Positions 1 through 8,859 are shown, counted from the stretch's first letter. The stretch: DNA of 33,280 nt from Desulfuromonas sp. (GCA_021162745.1 JAGGYC010000152.1:1-33280); one strand, 5' to 3'. Notes: generated by a model not told the origin, from the letters alone. Made by a program: numbers and translations.

Positions 1-18
1 GATTGCTATGATGGCGCC

Positions 19-465
19 ATGACTAGCACACAAAAAACTATTGTCGAAATTTTCAGTGATGGCGCCTGCAGCGGCAACCCCGGCCCAGGGGGCTATGGCA
101 CCATTTTACGTTTCGGCCCACACACTAAAGAGCTCAGCGGCTACGATCCAGACACCACAAACAACCGCATGGAGATGATGGGGGCAATTATCGGCCTTGA
201 GGCCCTGAAACAGCCCTGTACCGTCATTATGACCACCGATTCACAATACGTCTGCAAGGGGATGACGGAGTGGCTTGAAGGATGGAAAAAAAGGGGTTGG
301 AAAAACTCGCAGAAGAAAGCCGTACTCAACCGCGACCTGTGGGAACGACTGGATCAGGCTGTTAACGGTCACAAGGTGCGCTGGAAATGGGTCAAGGGGC
401 ATGCCGGACACGAAGAGAATGAACGTTGTGATGAATTGGCCCGTCAGGCCATTATCAATCGCTGA
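19..465 (+). CDS. rnhA: Ribonuclease HI
   Basis: Cleaves the RNA strand of RNA-DNA hybrids, for example at replication primers and R-loops, in the cytoplasm. The 148-aa product has the usual length and every hallmark of the bacterial type I enzyme: [14 protein letters not shown] near the N terminus with catalytic D14, [10 protein letters not shown] with E52, TTDSQYV with D74, and D138 in the C-terminal ERCDELAR. The basic-protrusion region ([14 protein letters not shown]) is present, as in E. coli RNase HI. The ATG at 19 is taken as the start. Only 18 bases lie upstream, so the promoter and any operon partner are outside the window. No terminator was seen directly after the stop codon; the following 500 bp is repeat-rich. 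Confidence 0.96.
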   Translation: MTSTQKTIVEIFSDGACSGNPGPGGYGTILRFGPHTKELSGYDPDTTNNRMEMMGAIIGLEALKQPCTVIMTTDSQYVCKGMTEWLEGWKKRGWKNSQKKAVLNRDLWERLDQAVNGHKVRWKWVKGHAGHEENERCDELARQAIINR

Positions 466-520
466 TCACATGATGCAACAGACTTAAAACTAACTGTTTG
501 AAACTACATTCAACCGTCAA

Positions 521-793
521 AGTCAAGTTCGCGGGTTTCGTTCCGCAGCCGACACCATTTCTTTGCAAAGCCCCAAAGAAAGGGTGCAAAGAAATGGCTT
601 TAAAACCTTGCCCTCCGGGGGTCGCAAATCCACCTACAATGAGTCGCTTTCCGTCATGCTTCACCTTGGCGGCAAGTCGGACCTTGAGGCCGACTGATTT
701 GATTCTTTTACATGGCTGAGGCGTTGAGTAATTTGGTTGCTTGGTCAGAATCTGCTTTTTTCGTGGCATTGCCCCGCAACACCTTGTCGGTAG
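521..793 (-). repeat. R2 repeat, copy A (three-hairpin element, about 270 bp)
   Basis: Read on the minus strand, this copy aligns with copies at 13403-13672 and 28649-28931. Hairpin 1 is AGTCGG/CCGACT (675-680 with 690-695). Hairpin 2 is CACCATTTCTTT with AAAGAAAGGGTG (553-564 with 575-586, one mismatch). Hairpin 3 is a GCGG/CCGC stem around 531-546. The 5' block on the minus strand runs to about 793 and the element ends at a GTCAAG-like border near 521. Boundaries are approximate, being set by where similarity with the other copies fades. Confidence 0.75.
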
Positions 794-826
794 TTCTTTT
801 TGCCCCTCTACTCTTCATAGAGAGCT

Positions 827-882
827 GTCGGGTTAACAGAGCAGAGCAGAGCAGAGCAGAGCAGAGCAGAGCATAACCCGAC
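827..882. repeat. R3 hairpin with 7x CAGAG pentamer array in its loop
   Basis: The 9-base arms GTCGGGTTA (827-835) and TAACCCGAC (874-882) are perfect inverted repeats. Between them lie seven exact tandem copies of CAGAG (837-871). The same arms, with an 8-base loop, occur at 14847-14872. The array looks like a slippage-type microsatellite. It is intergenic, about 85 bp upstream of the next start codon. Confidence 0.9.
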
Positions 883-966
883 CGCGATTCTTACGACAAT
901 CGGAAGTTACTCTGTGAAAATTCGCCCAATGGGCGTGCATCGCTATTCAAACTAAAAGGAAAAACC

Positions 967-1371
967 ATGGACATTCAAGCCAAAATTGATCAGTTTCTTA
1001 CCGCAAAAACTTTTGCCGTTGCCGGAGCCTCAACCAATCGGGCCAAATATGGCAACAAATGCCTGCGCTGCTTTCAGCAGAACGATCTCAAGGTTATTCC
1101 TATTAATCCACGGGCAAAAGAGATTGAAGGACTGACCTGTGTCAACAGCGTTTCCGAACTTCCGGCTGAAGCAACCAGCTTGTCCGTGATCACTCCACCT
1201 AAGATCACCGAGCAGATTGTCCAGGACGCCCTCAAGGCCGGCATCACGGATATCTGGATGCAACCGGGAGCAGAAAGCCCCGCAGCCGTCTCATTTTGTG
1301 AAAACAACGGCATCAACGTCATCGCCGACGGCAGTTGCCTGCTGGTAGTAATCCACTATCACGAACACTGA
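967..1371 (+). CDS. CoA-binding domain protein (YccU-like)
   Basis: A 134-aa protein made of a single Rossmann-type CoA-binding domain (CoA_binding_2 / YccU family). FAVAGASTNRAKYGNKCLR carries the glycine-rich nucleotide loop near residues 17-35. VIPINPRAKEIEG, LSVITPP and IWMQPGAES are the successive strands and loops typical of the family. The domain is related to the N-terminal part of succinyl-CoA synthetase alpha, but there is no catalytic histidine domain. The cellular role of these small proteins is poorly known and no substrate is proposed here. The start is supported by AAAGGA about 7 nt before the ATG. It converges with sfrA on a shared terminator. Confidence 0.88.
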   Translation: MDIQAKIDQFLTAKTFAVAGASTNRAKYGNKCLRCFQQNDLKVIPINPRAKEIEGLTCVNSVSELPAEATSLSVITPPKITEQIVQDALKAGITDIWMQPGAESPAAVSFCENNGINVIADGSCLLVVIHYHEH

Positions 1372-1407
1372 TTATACCTATCCGGATTTCCCACAAATAT
1401 ACGACGT

Positions 1408-1444
1408 AAAAAAGCCCCGGCTGCTAACAGCCGGGGCTTTTTTA
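1408..1444. terminator. Bidirectional rho-independent terminator
   Basis: A GC-rich stem AGCCCCGGCTG / CAGCCGGGGCT with a short TAA loop is flanked by A5-6 on the left and T7 on the right. It can therefore stop transcription from both the CoA-binding gene (plus) and sfrA (minus), which converge here. Confidence 0.92.
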
Positions 1445-1464
1445 TTCAGCTATGTCAGCTCAGG

Positions 1465-4044
1465 TTATCCCTTGCTGATTTCAACAGCGACGGTGTTCTG
1501 TCCCGTCGGAACAACCTGTTGAATATTCAAGCCGGCAAAGTGGTAAGGGGCAAACAGAATCCCCTGTGGGACATACCCACTGATACGGGCAACCCCGGAA
1601 GCGCTACCAACAGCACTCTTAACCGAAACCTGAGCGCCATCAGCGATACCTGCCTTGTCAGCATCAGCAACACTGATCTCAATATAACCTTCAGGAGCAA
1701 TCTCCAGTGCACCGGCAGCATAAGTGGACGTCACACCGGTGTGAGCATGCATCTTGCCGCTGATCAACTGTAGGCCCTTAGTCGGCGTTGCCGCAGCACA
1801 CGCAGAGAAGGTCAAGGCCGCGGCAGCTGGAGCATAGCCCTGCTTCACACAGGAACTCAGGTAGGTTTCACCGCTGACGCCAACCTCAGTGAACAGGTCG
1901 GTCAGTCCGGCCAACTCTTCGAGAATGGTCTGGTTGCATAGCGACTGAGACTTACCCAACATGCCCTCAAGCAGCTGAGCAAAAATCTGCTTATCGCTCT
2001 GGGCTTCACCCGCCGGGCAAATGGCCTTTTGCAACAGTCCCGAACGGTTATCACAGGAGATATAGGTTCCGGATTTCTCAGAATAAGCCGCTGCCGGTAA
2101 TACAACATCAGCCAGTTCCGTTAATTCAGAACTGAGGATATCTTGAACAACCAGGAACTCCACCTTTTTCAGAGCAGCCTTCCAGCGTCCGCTCTCAGGG
2201 AAGGTGACCAATGGATTGGTTCCAGCAAGATAGAGGAACTTAATGGTACCCGCTTCGATAGCCGCCAGAACCTGTTCGGCATTCATACCACCTTCGGGCA
2301 GTGCAGCGACACCCCATGCCTGAGCAAACTTGGCTGAGCCTTTCGCATAATCCTGATAGCCCGGCAGGCTCTCAGGACAGACACCGACATCGAGCAAGCC
2401 CTGCATGTTCGGCTTTTCATCAGCCGGGAACAAGCCTCCTGCATCACCGCCAAGAGCACCACTGACCATCGCCAGGTTGGCAAGGGCCTGAGTGGTCTCT
2501 ACACACTGAGCCGATTTGGTAACATCGCCACCGAAGACCAGCGCAACAGAAGATGCTTCACCGAGGGCAACAGCGACTTCCTTGAGTAGCTCAACGCTAA
2601 CACCGGCAGCCTTAGCAACCTTTTCAACGTTAACCTTGGCCAGCGACTTCTTAATGTCGGCGGTATTTTTGACATATTTCTTTAAAAATGCGTCGGCGGC
2701 CTGACCATTTTCAACAATCAACTTGGTCAAAGCCCCGGCGAGGGCCGCTTCACTGCCCGGTACATAATTGAGGAAGCAGTTCGATTGCTCGGCAATCCGT
2801 ACCTGACGCATATTGACAACCAGAAGCTGCGCATCATTTTGACGACAGGCCTTCTGGATCTGATAATTAATTTGTGGCTGTTCCGAGGTGATATCGGAGC
2901 CAAACACCAGAACGGCATCAGCCGCTGCGATCTGCTCAATACCAGCACTGGCACCGCGCAAGCCAAGCACTTTGCTCAACTGCTCGGAGCTACGCTGCAT
3001 CCCGAAGCGTGCTTCGCTGTCCAGATTGTTACTCTTGAATCCGGCACGGAACAACTTCTGGAACAGATAATTTTCTTCAACAGTCAGGCGGGCCGAGCTC
3101 AGACCGGCAATCGCCTCACCACCCAGCTCTTTGGCCTTGGCTACGACCGTTTTCAACGCTTCGCTCCACTCAACGGCGCCCTGATTAACCATAGGTGCCA
3201 GCAGACGCTCGGTCGAATTAACAAAGCCGTATCCGAAAGAGGAGTCGAAACTCAGCAGACCGTCATTGATCGTTACATCATCCTGCGATGTAATACGATA
3301 CAGCTTATTATTTTTGACATTCAGATCAACCTGCTCAAGGCTACCACCGGCAAAACCAATGGATGCAACCTTGTCCAGCGTCCAGCTACGTGCACTGTGT
3401 TTGAACGGCTTGGAGATCATGGCACCAACAGGACAAACCGCAACGGCATTACCTTCAATGTAAGGATCAATCTGATTACTGTCTTTACGTCCGATATAGG
3501 CTTTATCACCACGTTCGACAACCCTGAAATCGCCAATACCGGTCAGCTCGTAACCAACCTTTACGCACTTTTCACACAGCACACAGCGTGAAGGAACGTT
3601 CTCAATCAGCGGCCAATCGGTGATTTTAGCAACAGCAACATCCTCCGCCGTAAATGGCTGATCGAGGACATGATAGTCAAAACAGATATCCTGCAGATCA
3701 CACTCGCCGGCAGCATCACACACCGGACAGTCCAGCGGGTGATTGACCAACATCAAGCGAATCATGTCCTTGCGCTGTTTTTCCAGCTCAGGAGTTGAAG
3801 TCGTCACCACAATGCCGTCGGTAGCAACGGTATTACAGGCGGTAACCGGAGTGTCAACACCCTCGACATCGACCAGGCACACCCGGCAGGCACCGGTTGT
3901 GGAAACCTTTTTCAGATAACACATGGTCGGAATCTTGATGCCCAGCTTTTCCGCAGCGACAATAATGGTCGCCCCTGCTTCAATTTGAACATCCTGACCA
4001 TCAATCGTTAGATTGACCATTGCATTTTCACTTTTATTGCTCAT
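1465..4044 (-). CDS. sfrA: SfrA-like NADPH oxidoreductase alpha subunit (NuoG-related)
   Basis: An 859-aa soluble iron-sulfur protein related to NuoG and NAD-linked formate dehydrogenase. The N-terminal [2Fe-2S] ferredoxin domain has C42, C53, C56 and C70. A His-Cys [4Fe-4S] site follows (H102, C106, C109, C115), then a CVLCEKC...CPVGA cluster site (C154, C157, C160, C204). The remainder is a molybdopterin-oxidoreductase fold (for example LVFGSDITSEQPQINYQIQ near 380) and a C-terminal domain near 760-859. No selenocysteine or obvious Mo-ligand Cys is seen, so the large domain may lack a cofactor, as in NuoG. It lies 57 bp downstream of the sfrB-like gene and the two are almost certainly cotranscribed. 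In Geobacter the SfrAB complex is a cytoplasmic NADPH oxidoreductase, first isolated as an Fe(III) reductase and later tied to NADPH balance. ATG 4044 has AGGA about 8 nt upstream. Confidence 0.82.
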   Translation of the reverse strand: MSNKSENAMVNLTIDGQDVQIEAGATIIVAAEKLGIKIPTMCYLKKVSTTGACRVCLVDVEGVDTPVTACNTVATDGIVVTTSTPELEKQRKDMIRLMLVNHPLDCPVCDAAGECDLQDICFDYHVLDQPFTAEDVAVAKITDWPLIENVPSRCVLCEKCVKVGYELTGIGDFRVVERGDKAYIGRKDSNQIDPYIEGNAVAVCPVGAMISKPFKHSARSWTLDKVASIGFAGGSLEQVDLNVKNNKLYRITSQDDVTINDGLLSFDSSFGYGFVNSTERLLAPMVNQGAVEWSEALKTVVAKAKELGGEAIAGLSSARLTVEENYLFQKLFRAGFKSNNLDSEARFGMQRSSEQLSKVLGLRGASAGIEQIAAADAVLVFGSDITSEQPQINYQIQKACRQNDAQLLVVNMRQVRIAEQSNCFLNYVPGSEAALAGALTKLIVENGQAADAFLKKYVKNTADIKKSLAKVNVEKVAKAAGVSVELLKEVAVALGEASSVALVFGGDVTKSAQCVETTQALANLAMVSGALGGDAGGLFPADEKPNMQGLLDVGVCPESLPGYQDYAKGSAKFAQAWGVAALPEGGMNAEQVLAAIEAGTIKFLYLAGTNPLVTFPESGRWKAALKKVEFLVVQDILSSELTELADVVLPAAAYSEKSGTYISCDNRSGLLQKAICPAGEAQSDKQIFAQLLEGMLGKSQSLCNQTILEELAGLTDLFTEVGVSGETYLSSCVKQGYAPAAAALTFSACAAATPTKGLQLISGKMHAHTGVTSTYAAGALEIAPEGYIEISVADADKAGIADGAQVSVKSAVGSASGVARISGYVPQGILFAPYHFAGLNIQQVVPTGQNTVAVEISKG

Positions 4045-4101
4045 ATGAAAAATCCTAAAGCTAGTGTCCGTTTTCAGCCCTACTGCAACTACCGTTATCG
4101 A

Positions 4102-6060
4102 TTACTTATCGATGGCAACCATCGCAACACGATAACAGCGTAAACAACGATCCGCTTCAACCACCGCCTGACTTTCAGGCATAGCTAATTCAATTTCATC
4201 GTTATTCGTTGCCCGTTCAGGACCATCAATCTTGGGCTGATGTTCACGATGCAAACCACCTAGAACTGGAATATTTTCGTCATCATTAAACACACCAAGA
4301 CTATTGACCGCATCTTCCAACGCCTCATCATCATCCAGAATCGCTTTACCATCAGTCAAATAGCGATTCATGACACTGGCAGCGCGCTTACCGTGACCAA
4401 CAGCCACAACAACCGTCATCGCCCCATATTCGCAGTCACCACCGGCAAAGACCCCATCATCATCGGTCATCATGGTTCCACCGTGGGTGACAATACTATT
4501 CCAACGAGTCTGCTTGATACCACTGTCGCTATCGTCAAGATATGAGAGATCAGGATCTTGACCAATGGCCGGGATAACCATATCGCATGGGATCACATAC
4601 TCAGAACCTTTGACAGGCTGCGGACGACGTCGTCCAGAATCATCGGGCTCGCCCAGTTCCATCTTGATCACTTCGACACCGGTAATCTTGTTGTCCTTGG
4701 TTACCAGACGGGTCGGATTGACCAAAAATTCAAATTTGACATTTTCTTCGTCGGCATCATCCACTTCGTACGATTCAGCAGGCATCTCATTACGGGTACG
4801 ACGATAGACCAGAATCGACTCTTCAGCCCCTTCGCGTAACGCAATACGAACACAGTCAATAGCAGTGTTACCACCACCAACAACCACAACCCGCTTGGGA
4901 GTTTTCATCCCCTCGTTCAGGGCAACGGCTCGCAGATAGTTAATTCCACCGCTGGAGAAACCGTCGTATCCGGCATCTTCCCCTTCGACACCCATCGGCT
5001 TTGACTTGAAAGCACCGGTACCAAGGAAGACGGCGTCATACTGCTGCTTCAACTCTTTCAAGGAAACATCACGACCCAGCTTTACCCCGTACTCGATCTC
5101 AACACCCAGCGCGGCAATATTATCGGCTTCACGCTGGAGCAAATGACGCGGCATCCGATAATCGGGAATACCCACAGCAACGGTACCACCGGGCTCGGAA
5201 AGCATTTCAATAATCTTGACCTTATGTCCCTGCAACGCCAAGTTGTAAGCACAGGTTAAACCGGCAGGGCCGGCACCAACCACCATCACCTTTTTCCCAG
5301 TAGGGGGCTTGGTAAGTTTTGGCGCTGGCTTGTGATGCATCCATTCATGATCCGAAGCAACACGCTTAAGCACCATAATACTGATCGGCTCATCAACCAG
5401 CGCACGACGACAAGCGGTTTCACAAGGATGCGGGCATACACGTCCACAGACCGCAGCAATCGGCATCCGCTCACGAATGGTCGCCAGAGAATCATCAAAA
5501 CGATAGTTCTTGATATCTTCGATGTAGGCCGGGATATCAATATGCGCAGGACATTTATCCATGCAGGGCGCGGTCAACTTGTCACGATAGCCACCGGCAT
5601 ACTTAGGCTTACGACCGCCACTGATATACGCCATGTAATCATCACGAAAATGGGTCACGGTATCCATAATTGGAATAACCGATGTCATGCACAGCGTACA
5701 CTTGCAATCTTCCAGCAAGCTGGAGAGATTCTGAATAATTTCCAGATCCTTCTCTTCACCATAACCTTGAAGAATACGCGCCAACGTATCCTGAAGCACA
5801 CGCGTCCCTTTTTTACCCGGTGTACATTTCCCGCAACAGTGTTTCTCCTGCACGCGCTTCATGTACTCCGCGGCCATCGCCACGATGTCGGTGTCCTTAT
5901 CAAGCAGAACAACGCCATCCCAGCCCATAAAAGCACGGACTTTGCTATCCCCCAGATATTCCGTAGGAAGCTTGAGCTTCAACGAAGCCAGATCAGCCTC
6001 ACCGCCTTTACGGTTATCGACGATCTTTCTTCCCCAACTGGAAAAAACTATTTCAGACAA
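4102..6060 (-). CDS. sfrB: SfrB-like NADPH oxidoreductase beta subunit (NuoF C-terminal + GltD-like fusion)
   Basis: A 652-aa protein. The N-terminal 130 residues match the C-terminal Fe-S part of NuoF (CCGKC at 75-79, DCKCTLC at 118-124). The rest resembles the glutamate synthase small subunit: Cys-rich [4Fe-4S] part (CMDKC at 166-170; C205, C209, C213, C217), an FAD loop GAGPAG near 262, an NADPH loop GGGNTA near 395, and the FAD-binding end DDDGVFAGGDCE. It would accept electrons from NADPH and pass them to SfrA. The start is set at TTG 6060 because a perfect AGGAGG (6066-6071) lies 5 nt upstream. The longer in-frame ATG 6117 would place that site inside the coding region. The NuoF-like motif reads CCGKCTPG where NuoF has SCGKCTPC, so one expected cysteine is replaced by Gly and another is added next to the first. 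First gene of the sfrB-sfrA operon. Confidence 0.82.
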   Translation of the reverse strand: MSEIVFSSWGRKIVDNRKGGEADLASLKLKLPTEYLGDSKVRAFMGWDGVVLLDKDTDIVAMAAEYMKRVQEKHCCGKCTPGKKGTRVLQDTLARILQGYGEEKDLEIIQNLSSLLEDCKCTLCMTSVIPIMDTVTHFRDDYMAYISGGRKPKYAGGYRDKLTAPCMDKCPAHIDIPAYIEDIKNYRFDDSLATIRERMPIAAVCGRVCPHPCETACRRALVDEPISIMVLKRVASDHEWMHHKPAPKLTKPPTGKKVMVVGAGPAGLTCAYNLALQGHKVKIIEMLSEPGGTVAVGIPDYRMPRHLLQREADNIAALGVEIEYGVKLGRDVSLKELKQQYDAVFLGTGAFKSKPMGVEGEDAGYDGFSSGGINYLRAVALNEGMKTPKRVVVVGGGNTAIDCVRIALREGAEESILVYRRTRNEMPAESYEVDDADEENVKFEFLVNPTRLVTKDNKITGVEVIKMELGEPDDSGRRRPQPVKGSEYVIPCDMVIPAIGQDPDLSYLDDSDSGIKQTRWNSIVTHGGTMMTDDDGVFAGGDCEYGAMTVVVAVGHGKRAASVMNRYLTDGKAILDDDEALEDAVNSLGVFNDDENIPVLGGLHREHQPKIDGPERATNNDEIELAMPESQAVVEADRCLRCYRVAMVAIDK

Positions 6061-6065
6061 TATGA

Positions 6066-6071
6066 CCTCCT
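6066..6071 (-). promoter_or_regulatory. Shine-Dalgarno AGGAGG deciding the TTG start of sfrB
   Basis: On the minus strand AGGAGG is followed by TCATA and then TTG (6060-6058). It is the only strong ribosome binding site near the 5' end of the ORF and supports a start 19 codons inside the longest frame. Confidence 0.8.
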
Positions 6072-6165
6072 GTAATACCCATGCCCCCATCAAAAAGGGG
6101 ACCTTTATTCTCCACAAGAAAGAGCGACTAGCCGCCCTTTTTGTCGTAATTCACCACTGACATTT

Positions 6166-6194
6166 TGTATACAGTATGCAGCTAAATACCACAA
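6166..6194 (-). promoter_or_regulatory. Candidate sfrBA promoter with overlapping palindrome
   Basis: On the minus strand TTGTGG (6194-6189), a 17-nt spacer and TATACA (6171-6166) resemble a sigma-70 -35/-10 pair, about 100 nt upstream of the proposed TTG start. The odd-length palindrome ATACAGTAT (6169-6177, plus strand) overlaps the -10 element, as expected of a repressor operator. No regulator is assigned. Confidence 0.45.
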
Positions 6195-6311
6195 ATGCCT
6201 GTCTTAAATCAAGGATAAATTTGTTCTGACGATCCCCTCCGAACAGAGGTTTCAGACAGCCCCCAGAGCAAGGAACGGCAACAGCGGGGCAGGAACGGAA
6301 CAGAAGAAAGA

Positions 6312-8165
6312 CTATCTAACCACCGACCTAATAACTTCAATCAGTTGCAGCGCCAGATCAACCTTGCCAAAGGGGGGCATGATATAGTAGCCCTGTGCTT
6401 TCTTAGCGGACGCACGAACAAGCTCCTCAGCAATGGCCATTCCTGCCGCAACACCTGTGGCGCCGCTCGTGCCACGCATCCGCTTGCGGACCGCATCAGG
6501 CAAAGTAATTCCCGGTACTTCGTTATGAAGAAACTCGGCATTGCGTTCGCTTACCAGGGGTAAAAGACCCAACAGCACAGGCGCTTCAACATCAACCAGC
6601 GCTTCAGCCATTCGATTGAGAATCTGCAGAGAATAGACAGGTTGTGTCTGAAAAAACTGGGCCCCGGCAGAGATTTTCTTATGCAGCTTATTCACCTGAC
6701 CCGCAAGGTGAGTGACATTGGGATTAAATGCGGCGCCCAAACAAAATTGCGTTCCCTCGCCGAGAACGGCTCCCAACATGTTACGACCGCTATTCAACGC
6801 ACTCAACAACTCAAGCAAGCCGACAGAGTTGAGATCAAAGACACTGGTCGCCCCTGAGGTCTCACCGACAGAGACCGGATCGCCGGTGACAGCAAGGATA
6901 TGCCGCAAACCAAGCAGATGTGCGCCCATTAAATCGGAGTGTAAACCGATCAGGTTGCGGTCACGACAGGTGACATGAGCAATGACCGGCAGCCCTGTCG
7001 CATCCTGAATCTTTGCCGCCAGGGCCAGGTTACCCATGCGGATACGCGCTAGGGGGTTCTCCGCCAGATTGATGGCATCGACACCGCTTTCCGCCAACAA
7101 CCGGGCCCGCTCAATGATCTCCGTACAGTCGAGTCCGCGCGGTGGATCCAGTTCAACGGTGATCGGCAGCTGCGGCGGCTCACTACTCAACAACGGAGAT
7201 ATGGGACTGCGGACCTCCACTCGGGAAGATTTGTCTGTAACGGCTTGAGCTGACGCAACAGCCAACGGCGTAGCCGTTGCCGGCTTACACGGCTTAGTTC
7301 CCTGCAATGAGCGGGATAACGCCTGAATATGCTGCGGCGTCGTGCCGCAACATCCCCCGACTAATACCGCCCCGGCAACCACCATCTCCTGGCCGCGCCG
7401 GGCAAAGTATTCGGGGGTGGCCAGATAGATATGCCGACCGTTAACATATTGCGGAAAACCGGAATTGGCAAAGGCCGACAGTGGTAAGACCACCACCTCG
7501 GCCATCTGTTTGACCACCTGCAGCATCTCATGGGGTCCGGCACCACAGTTGGCACCGACAACATCAGCCTTGTCCTGCAATGCCGCCACCACCTGATCAC
7601 CACTCAACCCTTCGCGGGTGCGACCTTCGGCAAAGAAAGCCATCTGTGCCACCAGCGGCAAACCGAACTCCCGGCCAACCTCCAGGGCCAGGGTCAACTC
7701 CGCCAACGAGGCAAAGGTCTCCAACAGCAGCAGATCGACGCCACCATCGACAAGACCGGTCATCTGCTCACGAAACAACGCCCGTTGTTCATCGTCATCG
7801 ACCTGTTCACCATGGTCACGACCACCGAGAGGACCGACGGCTCCGGCAACAAAACAGTCACCGCTCGTCCCGGCGGCACGCCGCGCCAAACGCGCCCCCG
7901 CCTCATTGACCTGCCGCACCTGTTCAGCCAAGCCTGTCGACGCCAGATGCAGGGCATTAGCGGTAAAAGTATTGGTCTCCAGCAGCTGAGCACCGGCAGC
8001 GGCATAAGCCTGGTGAGCCGACAACACCAGCTCAGGATGGCTGAGATTCAAGCCTTCAAAGCAACTGTCCACAGCAACGCCCTGACTGTAAAGCAGGGTA
8101 CCCATGCCGCCATCGCCAACCAGAACCGAGTCCTGCAAACGCTCTAAAAATGGGGATTGACTCAT
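6312..8165 (-). CDS. Bifunctional homocysteine S-methyltransferase / methylenetetrahydrofolate reductase
   Basis: A 617-aa fusion like Bacillus YitJ. Residues about 5-285 form a Zn-dependent homocysteine methyltransferase barrel: GDGGMGTLL at the N terminus, GANC with C207, and GGCCGT with C272/C273, the three zinc ligands of the MetH homocysteine domain. Residues about 335-617 form a MetF-type barrel (ITVELDPPRGLDC, VIAHVTCRDRN, HILAVTGDPV, FFQTQPVY). The second half reduces 5,10-methylene-THF to methyl-THF; the first can methylate homocysteine. There is no cobalamin-binding domain, so the methyl donor of the first half is uncertain. ATG 8165 is chosen over TTG 8171 because AGG lies 10 nt before it. 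It starts 11 bp after the rpe stop codon, so the genes form an rsmB-rpe-fusion operon. Confidence 0.9.
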   Translation of the reverse strand: MSQSPFLERLQDSVLVGDGGMGTLLYSQGVAVDSCFEGLNLSHPELVLSAHQAYAAAGAQLLETNTFTANALHLASTGLAEQVRQVNEAGARLARRAAGTSGDCFVAGAVGPLGGRDHGEQVDDDEQRALFREQMTGLVDGGVDLLLLETFASLAELTLALEVGREFGLPLVAQMAFFAEGRTREGLSGDQVVAALQDKADVVGANCGAGPHEMLQVVKQMAEVVVLPLSAFANSGFPQYVNGRHIYLATPEYFARRGQEMVVAGAVLVGGCCGTTPQHIQALSRSLQGTKPCKPATATPLAVASAQAVTDKSSRVEVRSPISPLLSSEPPQLPITVELDPPRGLDCTEIIERARLLAESGVDAINLAENPLARIRMGNLALAAKIQDATGLPVIAHVTCRDRNLIGLHSDLMGAHLLGLRHILAVTGDPVSVGETSGATSVFDLNSVGLLELLSALNSGRNMLGAVLGEGTQFCLGAAFNPNVTHLAGQVNKLHKKISAGAQFFQTQPVYSLQILNRMAEALVDVEAPVLLGLLPLVSERNAEFLHNEVPGITLPDAVRKRMRGTSGATGVAAGMAIAEELVRASAKKAQGYYIMPPFGKVDLALQLIEVIRSVVR

Positions 8166-8176
8166 AGCCAATCTAC

Positions 8177-8830
8177 CTAACCCGCATTCTGGCGCAGGGC
8201 GGCAATGGCTGCCGTATAGTCTGGAGCATTAAACACCGCACTGCCGGCAACAAACACATCGGCACCGGCGGCGGCAATTTCAGCGATATTATCTGCCTTG
8301 ACTCCACCATCGACTTCCAGCTCGATGGCCCGGCCACTGCGATCGATCATCTTACGCAACTGCTTGATCTTGTTCAAGGTTGCCGGGATAAAGCTCTGAC
8401 CGCCGAAACCGGGGTTGACCGTCATCACCAGCACCAGATCCACCTCTTCGAGGATCACCTCCAACGTGCTGACCGGCGTGGCCGGATTGATCGACACCCC
8501 GGCTTTTTTCCCCAGACTGTGGATCAATTGAACCGTGCGATGCATATGCGGCACCGCCTCCTGATGGACAGTGATAATGTCGGAACCCGCTGCGGCAAAA
8601 TCGGGGATATACAGATCGGGATTTTCGATCATCAGATGGACATCCAGCGGCAAATCCGTCACGGAACGCAACGCTTTAACCACCGGCGCACCGATGGTGA
8701 TGTTGGGGACAAAGTGGCCATCCATCACATCAACATGAATATAGTCCGCACCCGCCTGCTCAACAGTACGGATGTCAGCCCCCAAGCGGGCAAAATCGGC
8801 GGAAAGTATCGACGGTGATATCTTAATCAT
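8177..8830 (-). CDS. rpe: Ribulose-phosphate 3-epimerase
   Basis: Interconverts D-ribulose 5-phosphate and D-xylulose 5-phosphate in the pentose-phosphate pathway. The 217-aa protein is full length. It has the family signatures [15 protein letters not shown] at the N terminus, [12 protein letters not shown] (metal-binding His and catalytic Asp), [21 protein letters not shown] and [10 protein letters not shown] with the second catalytic Asp, then a phosphate-binding VAGSAVF. The start ATG has GGAG 6 nt upstream. It sits 29 bp after rsmB and 11 bp before the methyltransferase/MTHFR gene on the same strand, so cotranscription is likely. The tal gene elsewhere in the window acts in the same pathway. 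Confidence 0.97.
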   Translation of the reverse strand: MIKISPSILSADFARLGADIRTVEQAGADYIHVDVMDGHFVPNITIGAPVVKALRSVTDLPLDVHLMIENPDLYIPDFAAAGSDIITVHQEAVPHMHRTVQLIHSLGKKAGVSINPATPVSTLEVILEEVDLVLVMTVNPGFGGQSFIPATLNKIKQLRKMIDRSGRAIELEVDGGVKADNIAEIAAAGADVFVAGSAVFNAPDYTAAIAALRQNAG

Positions 8831-8859
8831 ATTCAGCTCCAGCCTTGTTCAAAGAGATA

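Larger units (their letters stand above)
466..966. other. Gene-free spacer with repeats between rnhA and the CoA-binding gene
   Basis: No convincing gene is seen in these 501 bases. The spacer holds one full copy of repeat family R2 (521-793, minus orientation) and an R3-type hairpin whose loop is filled by a pentamer array (827-882). Short ORFs on both strands at about 455-770 fall inside the R2 copy and have no coding character of their own. The last 30 bases before 967 carry the ribosome binding site of the next gene. Confidence 0.8.

Noticed and set aside
455-769. Possible 104-aa protein on the minus strand
   Set aside because: It lies wholly in R2 copy A. Its translation resembles that of the ORF in copy C only because the repeat is the same; there is no ribosome site and stems explain the sequence.
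837-871. CRISPR-like array
   Set aside because: The unit is a 5-bp exact tandem repeat with no spacers; it is a microsatellite.
2785-3591. 268-aa plus-strand ORF
   Set aside because: It is antisense to sfrA with no ribosome site or recognisable domain; the minus strand has clear protein motifs.
1465-6060. nuoF-nuoG part of respiratory Complex I
   Set aside because: No other nuo genes are near, and the beta subunit is a GltD-like fusion lacking the NuoF FMN/NADH domain, which fits SfrAB better.
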